Of a DNA stretch of 64,000 nt, positions 8,804 through 17,021 are shown piece after piece (the stretch's first letter is position 1; every line of letters starts with the position of its first letter). This DNA is from Thermophilibacter immobilis. Lineage in GTDB: Bacteria; Actinomycetota; Coriobacteriia; Coriobacteriales; Atopobiaceae. Position numbers and translations under genes: made by a program. A model generated the notes under the pieces. The model was not told where the DNA came from. It made no database searches and saw only the letters and a program-made list of their open reading frames with translations. The stretch lies in NCBI RefSeq assembly GCF_015277515.1, contig NZ_CP063767.1, positions 1,798,001 to 1,862,000 on the forward strand, in the 5' to 3' direction.

Positions 8804-9982
8804 ATGACAGAGTGGCTAGTGCGGACGTTCGTGCCGAACGCCCGGAACGTGAGCGATCCCGAGGTCCGCACGCGCTACGGCCTTCTGGCGAGCGTCACCG
8901 GCATCGTCTGCAACGTGGCGCTCTTTGTGGGCAAGGGTGTGGTGGGCCTCCTTGCTGGGTCCGTCTCGGTCGTGGCCGACGCCGTCAACAACCTCTCCGA
9001 CGCCTCGAGCAACATCGTGAGCCTCCTGGGCTTCAAGCTGGCCAGCCGTCCCGCCGACAAGGACCACCCCTACGGGCACGGACGCTACGAGTACCTAGCC
9101 GGCCTCGTGGTGTCCGTCGTGGTGTGCGCGATCGGCCTCAACCTCGTGATGAGCTCCGCCAACAGGATCGTGCACCCCGAGCCCACCGAGTTTGGCCCGG
9201 CCACGGTCGTGGTCCTCGTCGCGTCCATAGTCGTGAAGCTCTGGATGACGACGTTCAACCGGAGCCTGGGACGCACCATATCGTCGGAGACCCTGGCAGC
9301 CACGGCGGTGGACTCCCGAAACGACGTCATCACCTCGGCGGCGGTCCTTGCCTCGGCCGTGGTCTCGCAGCTCACGGGGGCCAACCTCGACGGGTGGGCG
9401 GGCCTGGCCGTGGGGGCCTTCATCTGCTGGAGCGGCGTCGAGCTCGTGGGTGACGCCGTGAGCCCGCTTCTGGGCAAGGCGCCCGACCCCGCCTACTCCG
9501 AGCACATCCGTCGCAAGATCCTCAGCTATCCCGGCGTCCTGGGCACGCATGACCTCATGATCCACGACTACGGCCCCGGACGGCGGTTCGCGAGCGCGCA
9601 CGTCGAGATGGCAGGCGAGGGCGGCGCCTTCGAGCAGCACGACGTCCTGGACCGCATCGAGCAGGCGTTCCTGAGCGACGAGGGCCTGGTCATGACCCTG
9701 CACTACGACCCCATCGTGACCGACGACCCCCAGGTGCACGACATGCGCCACTGGATCGACCTCGCCGTAAAGGAGATCGATCCGGGCCTCTCGATCCACG
9801 ATTTGCGCCACGTTCCCGGGCCCTCGCACGCCACGATCACCTTCGACTGCGTCCGATCCGCAAGGTGCGAGCTCTCCTCGACCGAGCTCAGGCGGCGCGT
9901 GTCGGAGCTCGTGGAGAAGCGCTATCCTCGGTCCGTCTGCAAGATCACCATCGACGACGGCTACGTCTCTCCGAGGCAGTAG
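8804..9982 (+). CDS. Cation diffusion facilitator (CDF) metal exporter
   Basis: 392 residues. Transmembrane part with the CDF metal-site signature DAVNNLSDASSNI and the HPYGHGRYEY motif after TM2, then a second DSRNDVITS segment. These are the two DxxxD-type halves of the Zn/Fe/Mn site. The cytoplasmic tail is about 90 residues longer than in ~300-residue FieF proteins, and the extra part resembles a repeat of the dimerisation fold, as in many Gram-positive CDFs. It exports divalent metals by proton antiport at the cell membrane. Start at 8804 follows AAGGGG. The stop is 18 bases ahead of pth2, so the two are probably co-transcribed. Metal preference not assignable. Confidence 0.9.
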   Translation: MTEWLVRTFVPNARNVSDPEVRTRYGLLASVTGIVCNVALFVGKGVVGLLAGSVSVVADAVNNLSDASSNIVSLLGFKLASRPADKDHPYGHGRYEYLAGLVVSVVVCAIGLNLVMSSANRIVHPEPTEFGPATVVVLVASIVVKLWMTTFNRSLGRTISSETLAATAVDSRNDVITSAAVLASAVVSQLTGANLDGWAGLAVGAFICWSGVELVGDAVSPLLGKAPDPAYSEHIRRKILSYPGVLGTHDLMIHDYGPGRRFASAHVEMAGEGGAFEQHDVLDRIEQAFLSDEGLVMTLHYDPIVTDDPQVHDMRHWIDLAVKEIDPGLSIHDLRHVPGPSHATITFDCVRSARCELSSTELRRRVSELVEKRYPRSVCKITIDDGYVSPRQ

Positions 9983-10000
9983 GGCGGGAGCAGGGAAAAC

Positions 10001-10438
10001 ATGGCAGGTTCGAGCTCGTACAAGGCCAAGCAGATGATCGTCATGCGGCGCGACCTCAAGATGCGCAAGGGCAAGATCGCCGCCCAGGCCGGGCACGCCT
10101 GCGTCGAGGCCATCCTTCTGGCGCTCGTGCGCGAGGGGCGCTCCGGCGAGCTGCGCGCGGAGGACGACTGGGTCCGAATCGAGCACGACGAGGATGACCG
10201 CTCCCCGCTCACCGACTGGTTCGACGCCGGCGTGGCCAAGGTCTGCGTCTACGTGGACTCCGAGGAAGAGCTGCTCGACCTCGCCCAGAGGGGTCGTGAA
10301 CAGGGCTTTGTGGTAGCCCTCGTACGCGACGCGGGCTACACCGAGTTCCACGGCGAGCCCACCTACACCTGCCTGGCCTTCGAGCCGCTCCCCGCCGACG
10401 TCATCGACCCCCTCACCGGCGAACTGCCGCTGTACTAG
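10001..10438 (+). CDS. pth2: Peptidyl-tRNA hydrolase, Pth2 type
   Basis: 145 residues matching the archaeal/eukaryotic Pth2 fold rather than the usual bacterial Pth: KQMIVMRRDLKMRKGKIAAQ near the start, then AGHACVEA, and DAGYTEFHGEPTYTCLA towards the end, with the conserved Lys and Asp and the D-x-G-x-T-E element. It releases tRNA from prematurely dropped peptidyl-tRNA. It sits directly behind the CDF gene and ahead of a hairpin terminator. Confidence 0.88.
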   Translation: MAGSSSYKAKQMIVMRRDLKMRKGKIAAQAGHACVEAILLALVREGRSGELRAEDDWVRIEHDEDDRSPLTDWFDAGVAKVCVYVDSEEELLDLAQRGREQGFVVALVRDAGYTEFHGEPTYTCLAFEPLPADVIDPLTGELPLY

Positions 10439-10469
10439 GCGGGCGCGAGACGGGGCTCGCAGTGCCCTC

Positions 10470-10719
10470 TTCCGGGTTTGGGTTCGCGGGAAGGGGTTCA
10501 CACAAGAACCCTTTTGAACTCTCCGATTCTTATCTGGCGTTTCTCAACGATAGTAACTAGGCTACTTGCACTATCGCCTGTGCCCGAACCCAAGCTCGAT
10601 ATAGAGTTTGGGTTCGGGCTCGCATCCCCTTCGGTGATGACATCAAAATTCACTTCTTTTACCTGCAGAAACTCCACAGGGCATACTTTCCCCTCCCCCG
10701 TTGCGAACCCAAACCCGAA
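10470..10719. repeat. Intergenic cluster of GAACCCAAACCC-type palindromic repeats
   Basis: Three related units lie in the 450-base gap between pth2 and cysK. CCGGGTTTGGGTTCGC begins at 10472 and its near-exact complement GCGAACCCAAACCCG begins at 10704, giving a long-range inverted pair. Between them, 10582-10619 is an almost perfect 38-base palindrome with arms GCCCGAACCCAAGCTC and GAGTTTGGGTTCGGGC. The same core recurs inside a coding sequence near 40.1 kb. The remainder of the gap holds nothing recognisable except the cysK leader. Confidence 0.8.
10491..10515 (+). terminator. Hairpin terminator after pth2
   Basis: AAGGGGTTC (491-499) pairs with GAACCCTTT (506-514) around a 6-base loop and ends in a short TTTT, 53 bases after the pth2 stop. 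Confidence 0.5.
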
Positions 10720-10891
10720 AGTGGCCATGGCTGGGAGGCCACCGGCGACTGGCACGAAAGTCATGTTTCCGGCGCGTGTTCCTCCTCAATTCCCACTTGC
10801 ATGGTGGGTTTATAAGTGCCACCCTATACGGTAGCGAGCAGTCGTCCGGACGACATCCCTCGTGACCAGTACAATCGAAGAAGGAGGCACC

Positions 10892-11803
10892 ATGCGTACC
10901 GCACGCAAGATTGAGGCCCTCATCGGCTCCACGCCCCTCGTGGATCTTTCCGACCTCACCAGCAACTCCGTAACGATCCTCGGCAAGTACGAGGCCACCA
11001 ACCCCGGCGGGTCCATCAAGGATCGCATCGCCGCCGCGATGGTCGACGACGCCGAGCGCCAGGGGCTTCTTGCCCCCGGGGGCACCATCATCGAGCCCAC
11101 GAGCGGAAACACCGGCGTCGGCCTGGCCATGGTGGCCGCCGCACGCGGATACAAGCTCATCCTCACCATGCCCGAGACCATGAGCGTCGAGCGCCGCAAG
11201 CTCGCCGCCGCCTACGGTGCCACCATCGAGCTCACCCCCGGCGCGGACGGCATGCGCGGTGCCGTGGAGCGCGCCGAGAAGCTCAAGGCCTCCATCCCCG
11301 GCTCCATCATCGCCGGGCAGTTCACCAACCCCGCCAATCCCCAGGCCCACTACGAGACCACCGGCCCGGAGATCTGGCGCGACACCGAGGGCACGGTCGA
11401 CGTGCTCATAGCCGGCGTGGGCACGGGCGGCACCATCTCCGGCGCCGCACGCTTCCTCAAGGAGAAGAACCCTAGCGTGCGCGCCGTGGCCGTGGAGCCC
11501 GACGAGTCGCAGGTTCTCGCCGGCAAGCCGGCCGGCGGCCACAAGATTCAGGGCATCGGTGCCAACTTCGTGCCGGACAACTTCGATCGCTCCGTGGTGG
11601 ACGAGATTCTGCCTGTGACCTCAGGTGACGCCGTGGCCACCAAGGCACGTCTGGCCAAGGAGGCCGGCCTCCTGGTGGGAATCTCCTCGGGAGCCGCCGT
11701 GGCGGCCGCCCTCGCGCTGGCCGAGCGCCCCGAACTCGCGGGGAGGGCCATCGTCGCGATTCTGCCCGACACGGGCGAGCGATACCTCTCCATGGACCTC
11801 TAA
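10892..11803 (+). CDS. cysK: Cysteine synthase (O-acetylserine sulfhydrylase)
   Basis: 303 residues. PLP enzyme making cysteine from O-acetylserine and sulfide. Seen: NPGGSIKDR with the PLP-binding lysine near residue 41, EPTSGNTG for substrate and cofactor contact, and GVGTGGTISG for phosphate binding. The ATG at 10892 sits 5 bases behind AAGGAGG. It is followed after one base by cysE, so the pair forms an operon and the proteins can assemble into the cysteine synthase complex. Confidence 0.95.
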   Translation: MRTARKIEALIGSTPLVDLSDLTSNSVTILGKYEATNPGGSIKDRIAAAMVDDAERQGLLAPGGTIIEPTSGNTGVGLAMVAAARGYKLILTMPETMSVERRKLAAAYGATIELTPGADGMRGAVERAEKLKASIPGSIIAGQFTNPANPQAHYETTGPEIWRDTEGTVDVLIAGVGTGGTISGAARFLKEKNPSVRAVAVEPDESQVLAGKPAGGHKIQGIGANFVPDNFDRSVVDEILPVTSGDAVATKARLAKEAGLLVGISSGAAVAAALALAERPELAGRAIVAILPDTGERYLSMDL

Positions 11804-11804
11804 C

Positions 11805-12407
11805 ATGGGCGCGTTGGCCCACATGCGCGAGGACGTGGCCACCGTTCTGGCCCGCGACCCCTCCATGGCGAGCACCGGCAACGTGGTGCTCTTCTCGACG
11901 GGGCTGCATGCCGTCTGGGCACACCGCCAACAGCACTGGCTCTGGGAGCACGGTGCGCACGGGCTCGCGGTCTTTCTCTCGCAGCGCTCGCGGCGGCGCT
12001 ATGGCGTGGACATCCACCCGGCGGCCCGCATCGGCCGGAGATTCATGATTGACCACGGGACGGGAATCGTCATTGGCCAGACGGCGGTCATCGGCGACGA
12101 CTGCCTTATCTACCAGGGAGTTACGCTGGGGATGACCGGAAAGCACGGGGGTAAGCGCCATCCCACCGTGGGCAACAACGTCATGATCGGAGCCGGAGCC
12201 ATTATCTTGGGCAACATCACCATCGGCGACGAAGTGCGCGTGGCCGCCGGGGCCGTGGTGATTCGCGACGTTGCCCCCCACACGACCGTCGCCGGCAATC
12301 CCGCACGCGTGGTGAGCGACCGCAGCTGCCCCATGTTACACCTCGTCGAGCTGCCCCAGCTGCCCGACTACGACGACGAGAATGTTCGCTGGTCCTGCTC
12401 GCTGTGA
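11805..12407 (+). CDS. cysE: Serine O-acetyltransferase
   Basis: 200 residues. Acetylates serine with acetyl-CoA, the step before CysK. The N-terminal helical part (LARDPSM, STGLHAVWAHRQQH) is followed by a left-handed hexapeptide beta-helix (VDIHPAARIGRRFMIDHGTG, TIGDEVRVAAGAVV) with the catalytic H-x-x-x-G element. The C-terminus is short, and an isoleucine-ended tail as in CysK-binding CysE is not obvious (it ends in SL). The start at 11805 is one base after the cysK stop; a second ATG at 11823 is possible. Confidence 0.93.
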   Translation: MGALAHMREDVATVLARDPSMASTGNVVLFSTGLHAVWAHRQQHWLWEHGAHGLAVFLSQRSRRRYGVDIHPAARIGRRFMIDHGTGIVIGQTAVIGDDCLIYQGVTLGMTGKHGGKRHPTVGNNVMIGAGAIILGNITIGDEVRVAAGAVVIRDVAPHTTVAGNPARVVSDRSCPMLHLVELPQLPDYDDENVRWSCSL

Positions 12408-12419
12408 TCGCAGAATGAC

Positions 12420-12482
12420 GACCATACCCGAACGTCGGTTTCGGGGCCGATTTGGTACCGTTTTTGGCGTTCGGGTATGGTC
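12420..12482. repeat. 63-bp palindromic repeat, copy A
   Basis: Terminal arms GACCATACCCGAACG (12420-12434) and CGTTCGGGTATGGTC (12468-12482) are perfect 15-base inverted repeats around 33 internal bases. The arms are identical to those of the copies at 28373 and 29568; the interior aligns best (19/33) when this copy is inverted. It starts 12 bases after the cysE stop and lies between convergent genes, so it may also act as a bidirectional terminator, though it lacks a U-tract. Confidence 0.9.
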
Positions 12483-12498
12483 ACCCTAAGTAGCCGTG

Positions 12499-13386
12499 CT
12501 ATTTTGACGCTGCCTCGAGCTGCTCGAGGCGTCGGCGGCGCAGCTTGCGGCCTTTACCGCAGCGAGGATTGCTGAGCTTGCAGTGGTTGCCGCAGCCGGG
12601 GCAGTGCTCGCCAACAAGGGCGGGCTCAGCAGCGCGGGCGAGCGCCTTCTTCGAGAGCTTTGCGGATGCAGTGGCGGCGTCCTTTGCGTAATCGTCCTTT
12701 GCAGCGTGGTCGTGGTTCTTGTGGTGCTTTCCATCGTGCTTGTGGTGCTTGTCATGACCGTGGTGTTTGTCGTGCTTTTTGGCGGGAACGTCCGCTTTGC
12801 GCAGATCATCGGAACCCTCATGACCTGGTCCTCCATGGGCCATCGCGTCGAACGCGTGCCCCTCGCGGCGCTTGCCGGTGAGGTAGTCCACGTCCACGCG
12901 CCAGATGGCCACGTGATTGATGGCCTCCCTGAAGAACGAGACGGAAGCGTCCGGTGCCATGTGCGCCATGAGGAGCTCGAGGCCGTGGATCTTCTCGGCG
13001 TGATCGTCCACGGGAGAGATGCGACCTGTGGCCATGATGCTCTCGTAGGCGTACGAGTAAAGGCAGGAGAAGTCTCCCTCAATCACGCCAGCGGGAACGT
13101 CAAGCTCAAGGGCTACCTCGGGTGCAGCCGTCCAGGCATCGGCCTTGCGACCGGTGGAGGCGGAGTGCAGCCAGAAGGTCCAGCGGACAGCAGTGGCGTC
13201 CCCCTTGCCCTCGGAAACCTCGAACCCAAAGCTCATGGGCACGATGAACGGCCCCTCGGCATCGCAGGAGCCCACGCGCAGCACCTGAGCACGCTCCACG
13301 ATCGAGCGCAGCTCGGAAAGATCGGTCACCGCTCGCTTGGCACGCCGCGGGGGTCGATTCGGCATCGAGCCGGAGAATGCAGGCAT
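12499..13386 (-). CDS. Pyridoxamine-phosphate-oxidase-like flavoprotein with His-rich linker and Cys-rich tail
   Basis: 295 residues. Residues about 15-180 look like the FMN-binding split barrel of the PPOX/NimA group (GSCDAEGPFIVPMSFGF, then GRISPVDDHAEKIHGLELLM and a predicted FMN pocket). It is followed by a linker of about 30 residues dominated by His, Lys and Asp (for example KHDKHHGHDKHHKHDGKHHK). The C-terminal tail has CPGCGNHCKLSNPRCGKGRK, a four-cysteine plus His motif likely to bind metal. The start at 13386 has GAGGGG upstream. The histidine tract suggests nickel or zinc binding; the redox substrate is unknown. Confidence 0.7.
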   Translation of the reverse strand: MPAFSGSMPNRPPRRAKRAVTDLSELRSIVERAQVLRVGSCDAEGPFIVPMSFGFEVSEGKGDATAVRWTFWLHSASTGRKADAWTAAPEVALELDVPAGVIEGDFSCLYSYAYESIMATGRISPVDDHAEKIHGLELLMAHMAPDASVSFFREAINHVAIWRVDVDYLTGKRREGHAFDAMAHGGPGHEGSDDLRKADVPAKKHDKHHGHDKHHKHDGKHHKNHDHAAKDDYAKDAATASAKLSKKALARAAEPALVGEHCPGCGNHCKLSNPRCGKGRKLRRRRLEQLEAASK

Positions 13387-13533
13387 GAGTGTTACCCCTC
13401 AGATAGCTTTTGACGAAGCCATTCTAGCGCGAGGGGGCACGTTCTGCGCCACGCGCGTTGCAGGCTGTCTAAGGAGAGGCCACGCCGTGCTCTGCATGCC
13501 GAGGCCTCCGATTGCACAACGCCGGGCAAACAA

Positions 13534-14733
13534 CTAGCGAACAGTCACTATCTCTGCGTTCGACAACGCGTACTCGGTAAGCTCCTGACCAATACCAGGC
13601 TCATCCGGGACTTCGAAGTATCCGCCATGAGTCACATAGTCATTTCTGCACAGACGAATATTGTCCTCGATGAGAGCCGAAGCATGCAGCTCGTGAATCA
13701 CGAAATTGGGAATCACGGCCTCGAGCTGGAGCGCGGCGCTCGCAGAGACCGGCCCTCCGCAACAGTGCACCTGGACACCGATGTCATAGACATGAGCCTG
13801 GTCACAGATTTTCTTGCCCTCGGTGATGCCGCCCACATTGCAGAGGTCGGGTTGAATGACACTAATCGATCGATCCTCGAAGAAGGGTCGATAGCCCCAG
13901 CGCGTGTAGACGCGCTCCCCGGTCGCCAGGGGAATGTCGACCTTATCGGCGATCTCACGGAAGAGGGAGGGATTAAGCGGCTGCGTTGGCTCTTCATAAT
14001 AGAAGCAACCAAGTTTCTGAAGCTCGCGGCCTAGCTGGACAGAGGTCGTGGCATCCGTGAGCGCGTGCAGCTCGATGATGATGTCCACGTCCGGGCCTGC
14101 CTCGCGCATGGCAGCCACGCGATCGACGGCAAGCCGCATCTGATCACGCTGAAGAATCCCACGACTTGAGCGGCCCATCCACACGCCGTTCATGTCGAAG
14201 CCTATGGGGTCGACCTTCACGGCATCAAAGCCGTCGTCCATTGCCTTGCGCATGGCCTCGGCGTACTCCTCGGGCCGCGCGAGCGAATGCGACACCTTCC
14301 CCCAGTCGAACTGCAGCTGAGAGGCATAGGCGCGCAGTCTGGTGTTGGTCTTTCCTCCCAGCAGCTTCCACACGGGAGCCCCCAGCGCCTTGCCTCGGAT
14401 GTCCCAAAGGGCGATATCGATGCCCGAGATACCCGCCATGATCACGCCGCCGTTGCCCATGCCCCAGAAGGTAAGACGGTGAAGGCGATCCCAAATCTGC
14501 TCGTTGTTCATGGGGTCAAGCCCCACGATGCACTGAGCGAAGTCGATTGCCATGCCAAAACCTGCAGTCTGGGCATTTCCGTAGGCGACGCCCACTTCCC
14601 CAAGACCTGAGATGTCTTCATCGGTATTGATGCGCACGAACACCGGATGCCAGGGAACGTTTCCCACCGCCACCTCTGCGGCAACGCTTGGTTCTTTAAA
14701 CGCCTTGATGATGTCTACGCTTGTAATCTTCAT
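13534..14733 (-). CDS. Enolase-superfamily sugar-acid dehydratase (mandelate racemase/galactonate dehydratase type)
   Basis: 399 residues. N-terminal capping domain, then a TIM barrel with the superfamily's acid residues: AVKVDPIG on strand 2, IIIELHALTD on strand 3, YYEEPTQP on strand 4 and LATGERVYTRWGYRPFFE on strand 5, with a late HCCGGPVSASAALQ histidine. This resembles D-galactonate/D-mannonate-type dehydratases, which remove water from aldonic acids to give 2-keto-3-deoxy acids. The ATG at 14733 is 6 bases after the Fe-alcohol dehydrogenase stop with GGGGAG overlapping it, so it is the last gene of the PTS operon. The exact aldonate is not predictable. Confidence 0.8.
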   Translation of the reverse strand: MKITSVDIIKAFKEPSVAAEVAVGNVPWHPVFVRINTDEDISGLGEVGVAYGNAQTAGFGMAIDFAQCIVGLDPMNNEQIWDRLHRLTFWGMGNGGVIMAGISGIDIALWDIRGKALGAPVWKLLGGKTNTRLRAYASQLQFDWGKVSHSLARPEEYAEAMRKAMDDGFDAVKVDPIGFDMNGVWMGRSSRGILQRDQMRLAVDRVAAMREAGPDVDIIIELHALTDATTSVQLGRELQKLGCFYYEEPTQPLNPSLFREIADKVDIPLATGERVYTRWGYRPFFEDRSISVIQPDLCNVGGITEGKKICDQAHVYDIGVQVHCCGGPVSASAALQLEAVIPNFVIHELHASALIEDNIRLCRNDYVTHGGYFEVPDEPGIGQELTEYALSNAEIVTVR

Positions 14734-14739
14734 GATGCC

Positions 14740-15897
14740 CTACTCCCCGTAGTAGACCGTGCGCAGGAGCAGTCGCGCGTCATCCGCGGTAACCTCAACC
14801 GGGTTAGCGGGCGTGCACACGTCGGACAGGACCTTGCCGACAAGCACCTCGAGACTGGACTCGAACTCGGCCTCGTCGGGCACGACCTCGCGCATGGTGG
14901 TGGGCACCCCCAGCTCTGACCGCAGATCGAGAATCACGCGCTCAAGATCGTGAGCCCCCACAAATCCCGCAAGCTCCTCATAGCGTGTTGCGGCAGTTTC
15001 AGAATGATCACGATTGAACGCGATGCTGTAGGGAAGCACGATGCCGTTGGCCAGCCCGTGAGCCACATTGTAGGTGGCCCCGAAGGTATGTGCGATGCCG
15101 TGGCAGACACCGAGCGCCCCGTTGGTAAACGCGATGCCACCCAAGCAGCTGGCAGCCAGCATGTCCGCACGGGCGGACAGGTTGCTCGGCTCGTTCGCAC
15201 AGGTCCTGAGCGCTCGATAGCCCGCGACCCATGCCCCCATGGCCTGCGCGTCAGAGAAGACGTTGGCCGTGTTGGCCACATACGACTCGATGGCATGGGT
15301 GAGCGCGTCCATGCCGCACGCCACGGTTCCCCTGCGCGGCATCGTGGCAGAGAAGGCCGGGTCCAAGATGGCCACGTCAGGAATCAGGCGCCCCGTGTAC
15401 TCGCGCACCGAGTACTTCCTCTTCTGCACGGGGTCCTTTATGAGCGCAGCGCGCGTGCACTCGGAGCCCGTCCCAGCGCTTGTCGCGATGCAACAGACGC
15501 GAGCCCGCTCGCGCAAGGTGAGCGGCGCCGGCGGCATGACCTCCTCGAGGCTCTTGTACTGGGGGTTCTCGTAGAAGACCCACATGGCCTTGGCAGCATC
15601 CATCGCGGAGCCCCCGCCAAAGCCTATCACCCAGTCGGGTTCGAACTCCTTCATGTCCTCCACGCCGCGACGCACCGACTCCCAGCAAGGCTCGGGCTCC
15701 ACGTCCGTGTTGGCGCGCCACGTCCAGCCCGACGACTCGAGCACGTCTGTAATCACCTTGAGCTGGCCAAGCTCCTTCTGGATGGTCCCGCTCATCACGA
15801 TGTAGGCCCGCCGAAGCTCTGCGGGAAGTTCTGCGAGCGCAAAGACGGCGTCCTCTCCGAAGTAGATCTTATCGGCTCCAAGCTTGTATGTCTTCAT
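14740..15897 (-). CDS. Iron-dependent alcohol dehydrogenase
   Basis: 385 residues of the group III Fe-ADH family: GFGGGSAMDAAKA binds NAD(P) near residues 93-105, ATSAGTGSECT follows, and the metal ligands are in GMDALTHAIE, VCHGIAHTFG and NVAHGLANG. Such enzymes reduce aldehydes or oxidise alcohols and polyols. The start has AAGGAGAGCAGGGAG upstream. The gene lies 15 bases after the Zn alcohol dehydrogenase and 6 before the dehydratase, inside the PTS operon, which suggests a role on a sugar-derived aldehyde such as glycolaldehyde or lactaldehyde released by the aldolase. Confidence 0.88.
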   Translation of the reverse strand: MKTYKLGADKIYFGEDAVFALAELPAELRRAYIVMSGTIQKELGQLKVITDVLESSGWTWRANTDVEPEPCWESVRRGVEDMKEFEPDWVIGFGGGSAMDAAKAMWVFYENPQYKSLEEVMPPAPLTLRERARVCCIATSAGTGSECTRAALIKDPVQKRKYSVREYTGRLIPDVAILDPAFSATMPRRGTVACGMDALTHAIESYVANTANVFSDAQAMGAWVAGYRALRTCANEPSNLSARADMLAASCLGGIAFTNGALGVCHGIAHTFGATYNVAHGLANGIVLPYSIAFNRDHSETAATRYEELAGFVGAHDLERVILDLRSELGVPTTMREVVPDEAEFESSLEVLVGKVLSDVCTPANPVEVTADDARLLLRTVYYGE

Positions 15898-15912
15898 GTC
15901 TCCCTGCTCTCC

Positions 15913-16938
15913 TTAGTCGTAGACGACGCAGTTCTTGATGACCTTGCCCGACGCGTGCTCCAAGATGGCCTCCTCGAGACGCTCGAGCGGATACTCGTTC
16001 TGGACGAAGTCATCCGCGGAAATGACCCCCAGACACAGGAGCTTGAACGCCTCCGAGACCGTAAGTGGCGTGGTATGAAAGACCCCCTTGACCGTGAGCT
16101 GCGAGTAATGCAGGAGCGTCGCGTCCATCTTGAGCACGCTCCCCGACTTCGTGCCGCCAAAGAGCAGCACGAACCCGCCCTTGCGCGCCATGTGCACGCT
16201 CGTCTCCCACACGTCAAGAAGTCCTGTAGCCTCTATAACCACGTCGGCACCACGCCCGTCATCCGTCATATCGCGAACGGCGACCACGCTGTCCTCGACT
16301 CCCGTTAGATTGAGCGTCCGCCACACGCCCAGACGCTCAGCCACGTCAAGGCGGCTCTGGACCAAGTCCGTGACGAGCACCTGGGCCCCGCGCAACACGG
16401 CGAGCCGCGCGAACATGAGCCCGATGGGCCCCGCCCCGTTGATGACCACGAAGTCACCCTGTTCGATGGGGCAGTTCTGGATGCCATAGACGGCGCACGA
16501 TAAGGGCTCCATGAGCGAGGCCGCCTTGTGGCTCAGCTCGTCCGGCATCACAAAAAGGTTCTGCTGCACAATGGGCGCGGGCACGCGCACGTACTCCGCG
16601 TAAGATCCCCGATTAAACAGGAGGTTCTCACACATCGAGGGCTGCCCGTGCTTGCACCAGTAGCAGTGACCGCACGGGGCCGAGTTGTGCACGGCGACGC
16701 GATCGCCCTCGCGCACGCCCTCGACGGCAGACCCGACGGCCGCGATCACCCCGGAGAACTCGTGCCCATAGGGGTGCGGAGGCTTGAGCAGGGGATAGCC
16801 CCGACGATAGTTCTTGACGTCAGTCCCGCACGTCGTCGAGACGACGTTCTTCACCAGCACCTCATCGGATGCAATCTGAGGCAGGGGGGCATCAATGATG
16901 CGGATGTCTCCCTGATCGTAAAGCACAGCTGCACGCAT
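15913..16938 (-). CDS. Zinc-dependent polyol/alcohol dehydrogenase (MDR family)
   Basis: 341 residues. Catalytic-zinc residues in STTCGTDVKNY and YGHEFSG, the structural-zinc loop CGHCYWCKHGQPSMC, then the NAD-binding motif GAGPIGLMFARLAVLRGAQV. Closest in pattern to sorbitol, galactitol-1-phosphate or threonine dehydrogenases. The ATG at 16938 follows GAGGGAGG; a longer frame upstream has no such support. In this operon it is the likely enzyme that oxidises the imported (phospho)polyol to a ketose. Confidence 0.88.
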   Translation of the reverse strand: MRAAVLYDQGDIRIIDAPLPQIASDEVLVKNVVSTTCGTDVKNYRRGYPLLKPPHPYGHEFSGVIAAVGSAVEGVREGDRVAVHNSAPCGHCYWCKHGQPSMCENLLFNRGSYAEYVRVPAPIVQQNLFVMPDELSHKAASLMEPLSCAVYGIQNCPIEQGDFVVINGAGPIGLMFARLAVLRGAQVLVTDLVQSRLDVAERLGVWRTLNLTGVEDSVVAVRDMTDDGRGADVVIEATGLLDVWETSVHMARKGGFVLLFGGTKSGSVLKMDATLLHYSQLTVKGVFHTTPLTVSEAFKLLCLGVISADDFVQNEYPLERLEEAILEHASGKVIKNCVVYD

Positions 16939-16978
16939 CTTTCCTCCCTCTTCATCATCCAAGGACGGGTACAAAGCC

Positions 16979-17015
16979 GGCGCGGCCGGCGGCCGCAATG
17001 TCCGCCGGCCGCGCC
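16979..17015. repeat. Strong intercistronic GC hairpin inside the PTS operon
   Basis: Perfect 14-base arms GGCGCGGCCGGCGG (16979-16992) and CCGCCGGCCGCGCC (17002-17015) with a 9-base loop, just after the aldolase stop. There is no U-tract, so it is more likely an mRNA-stability or partial-termination element that lowers expression of the downstream dehydrogenases. Confidence 0.6.
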
Positions 17016-17021
17016 CAGCCG

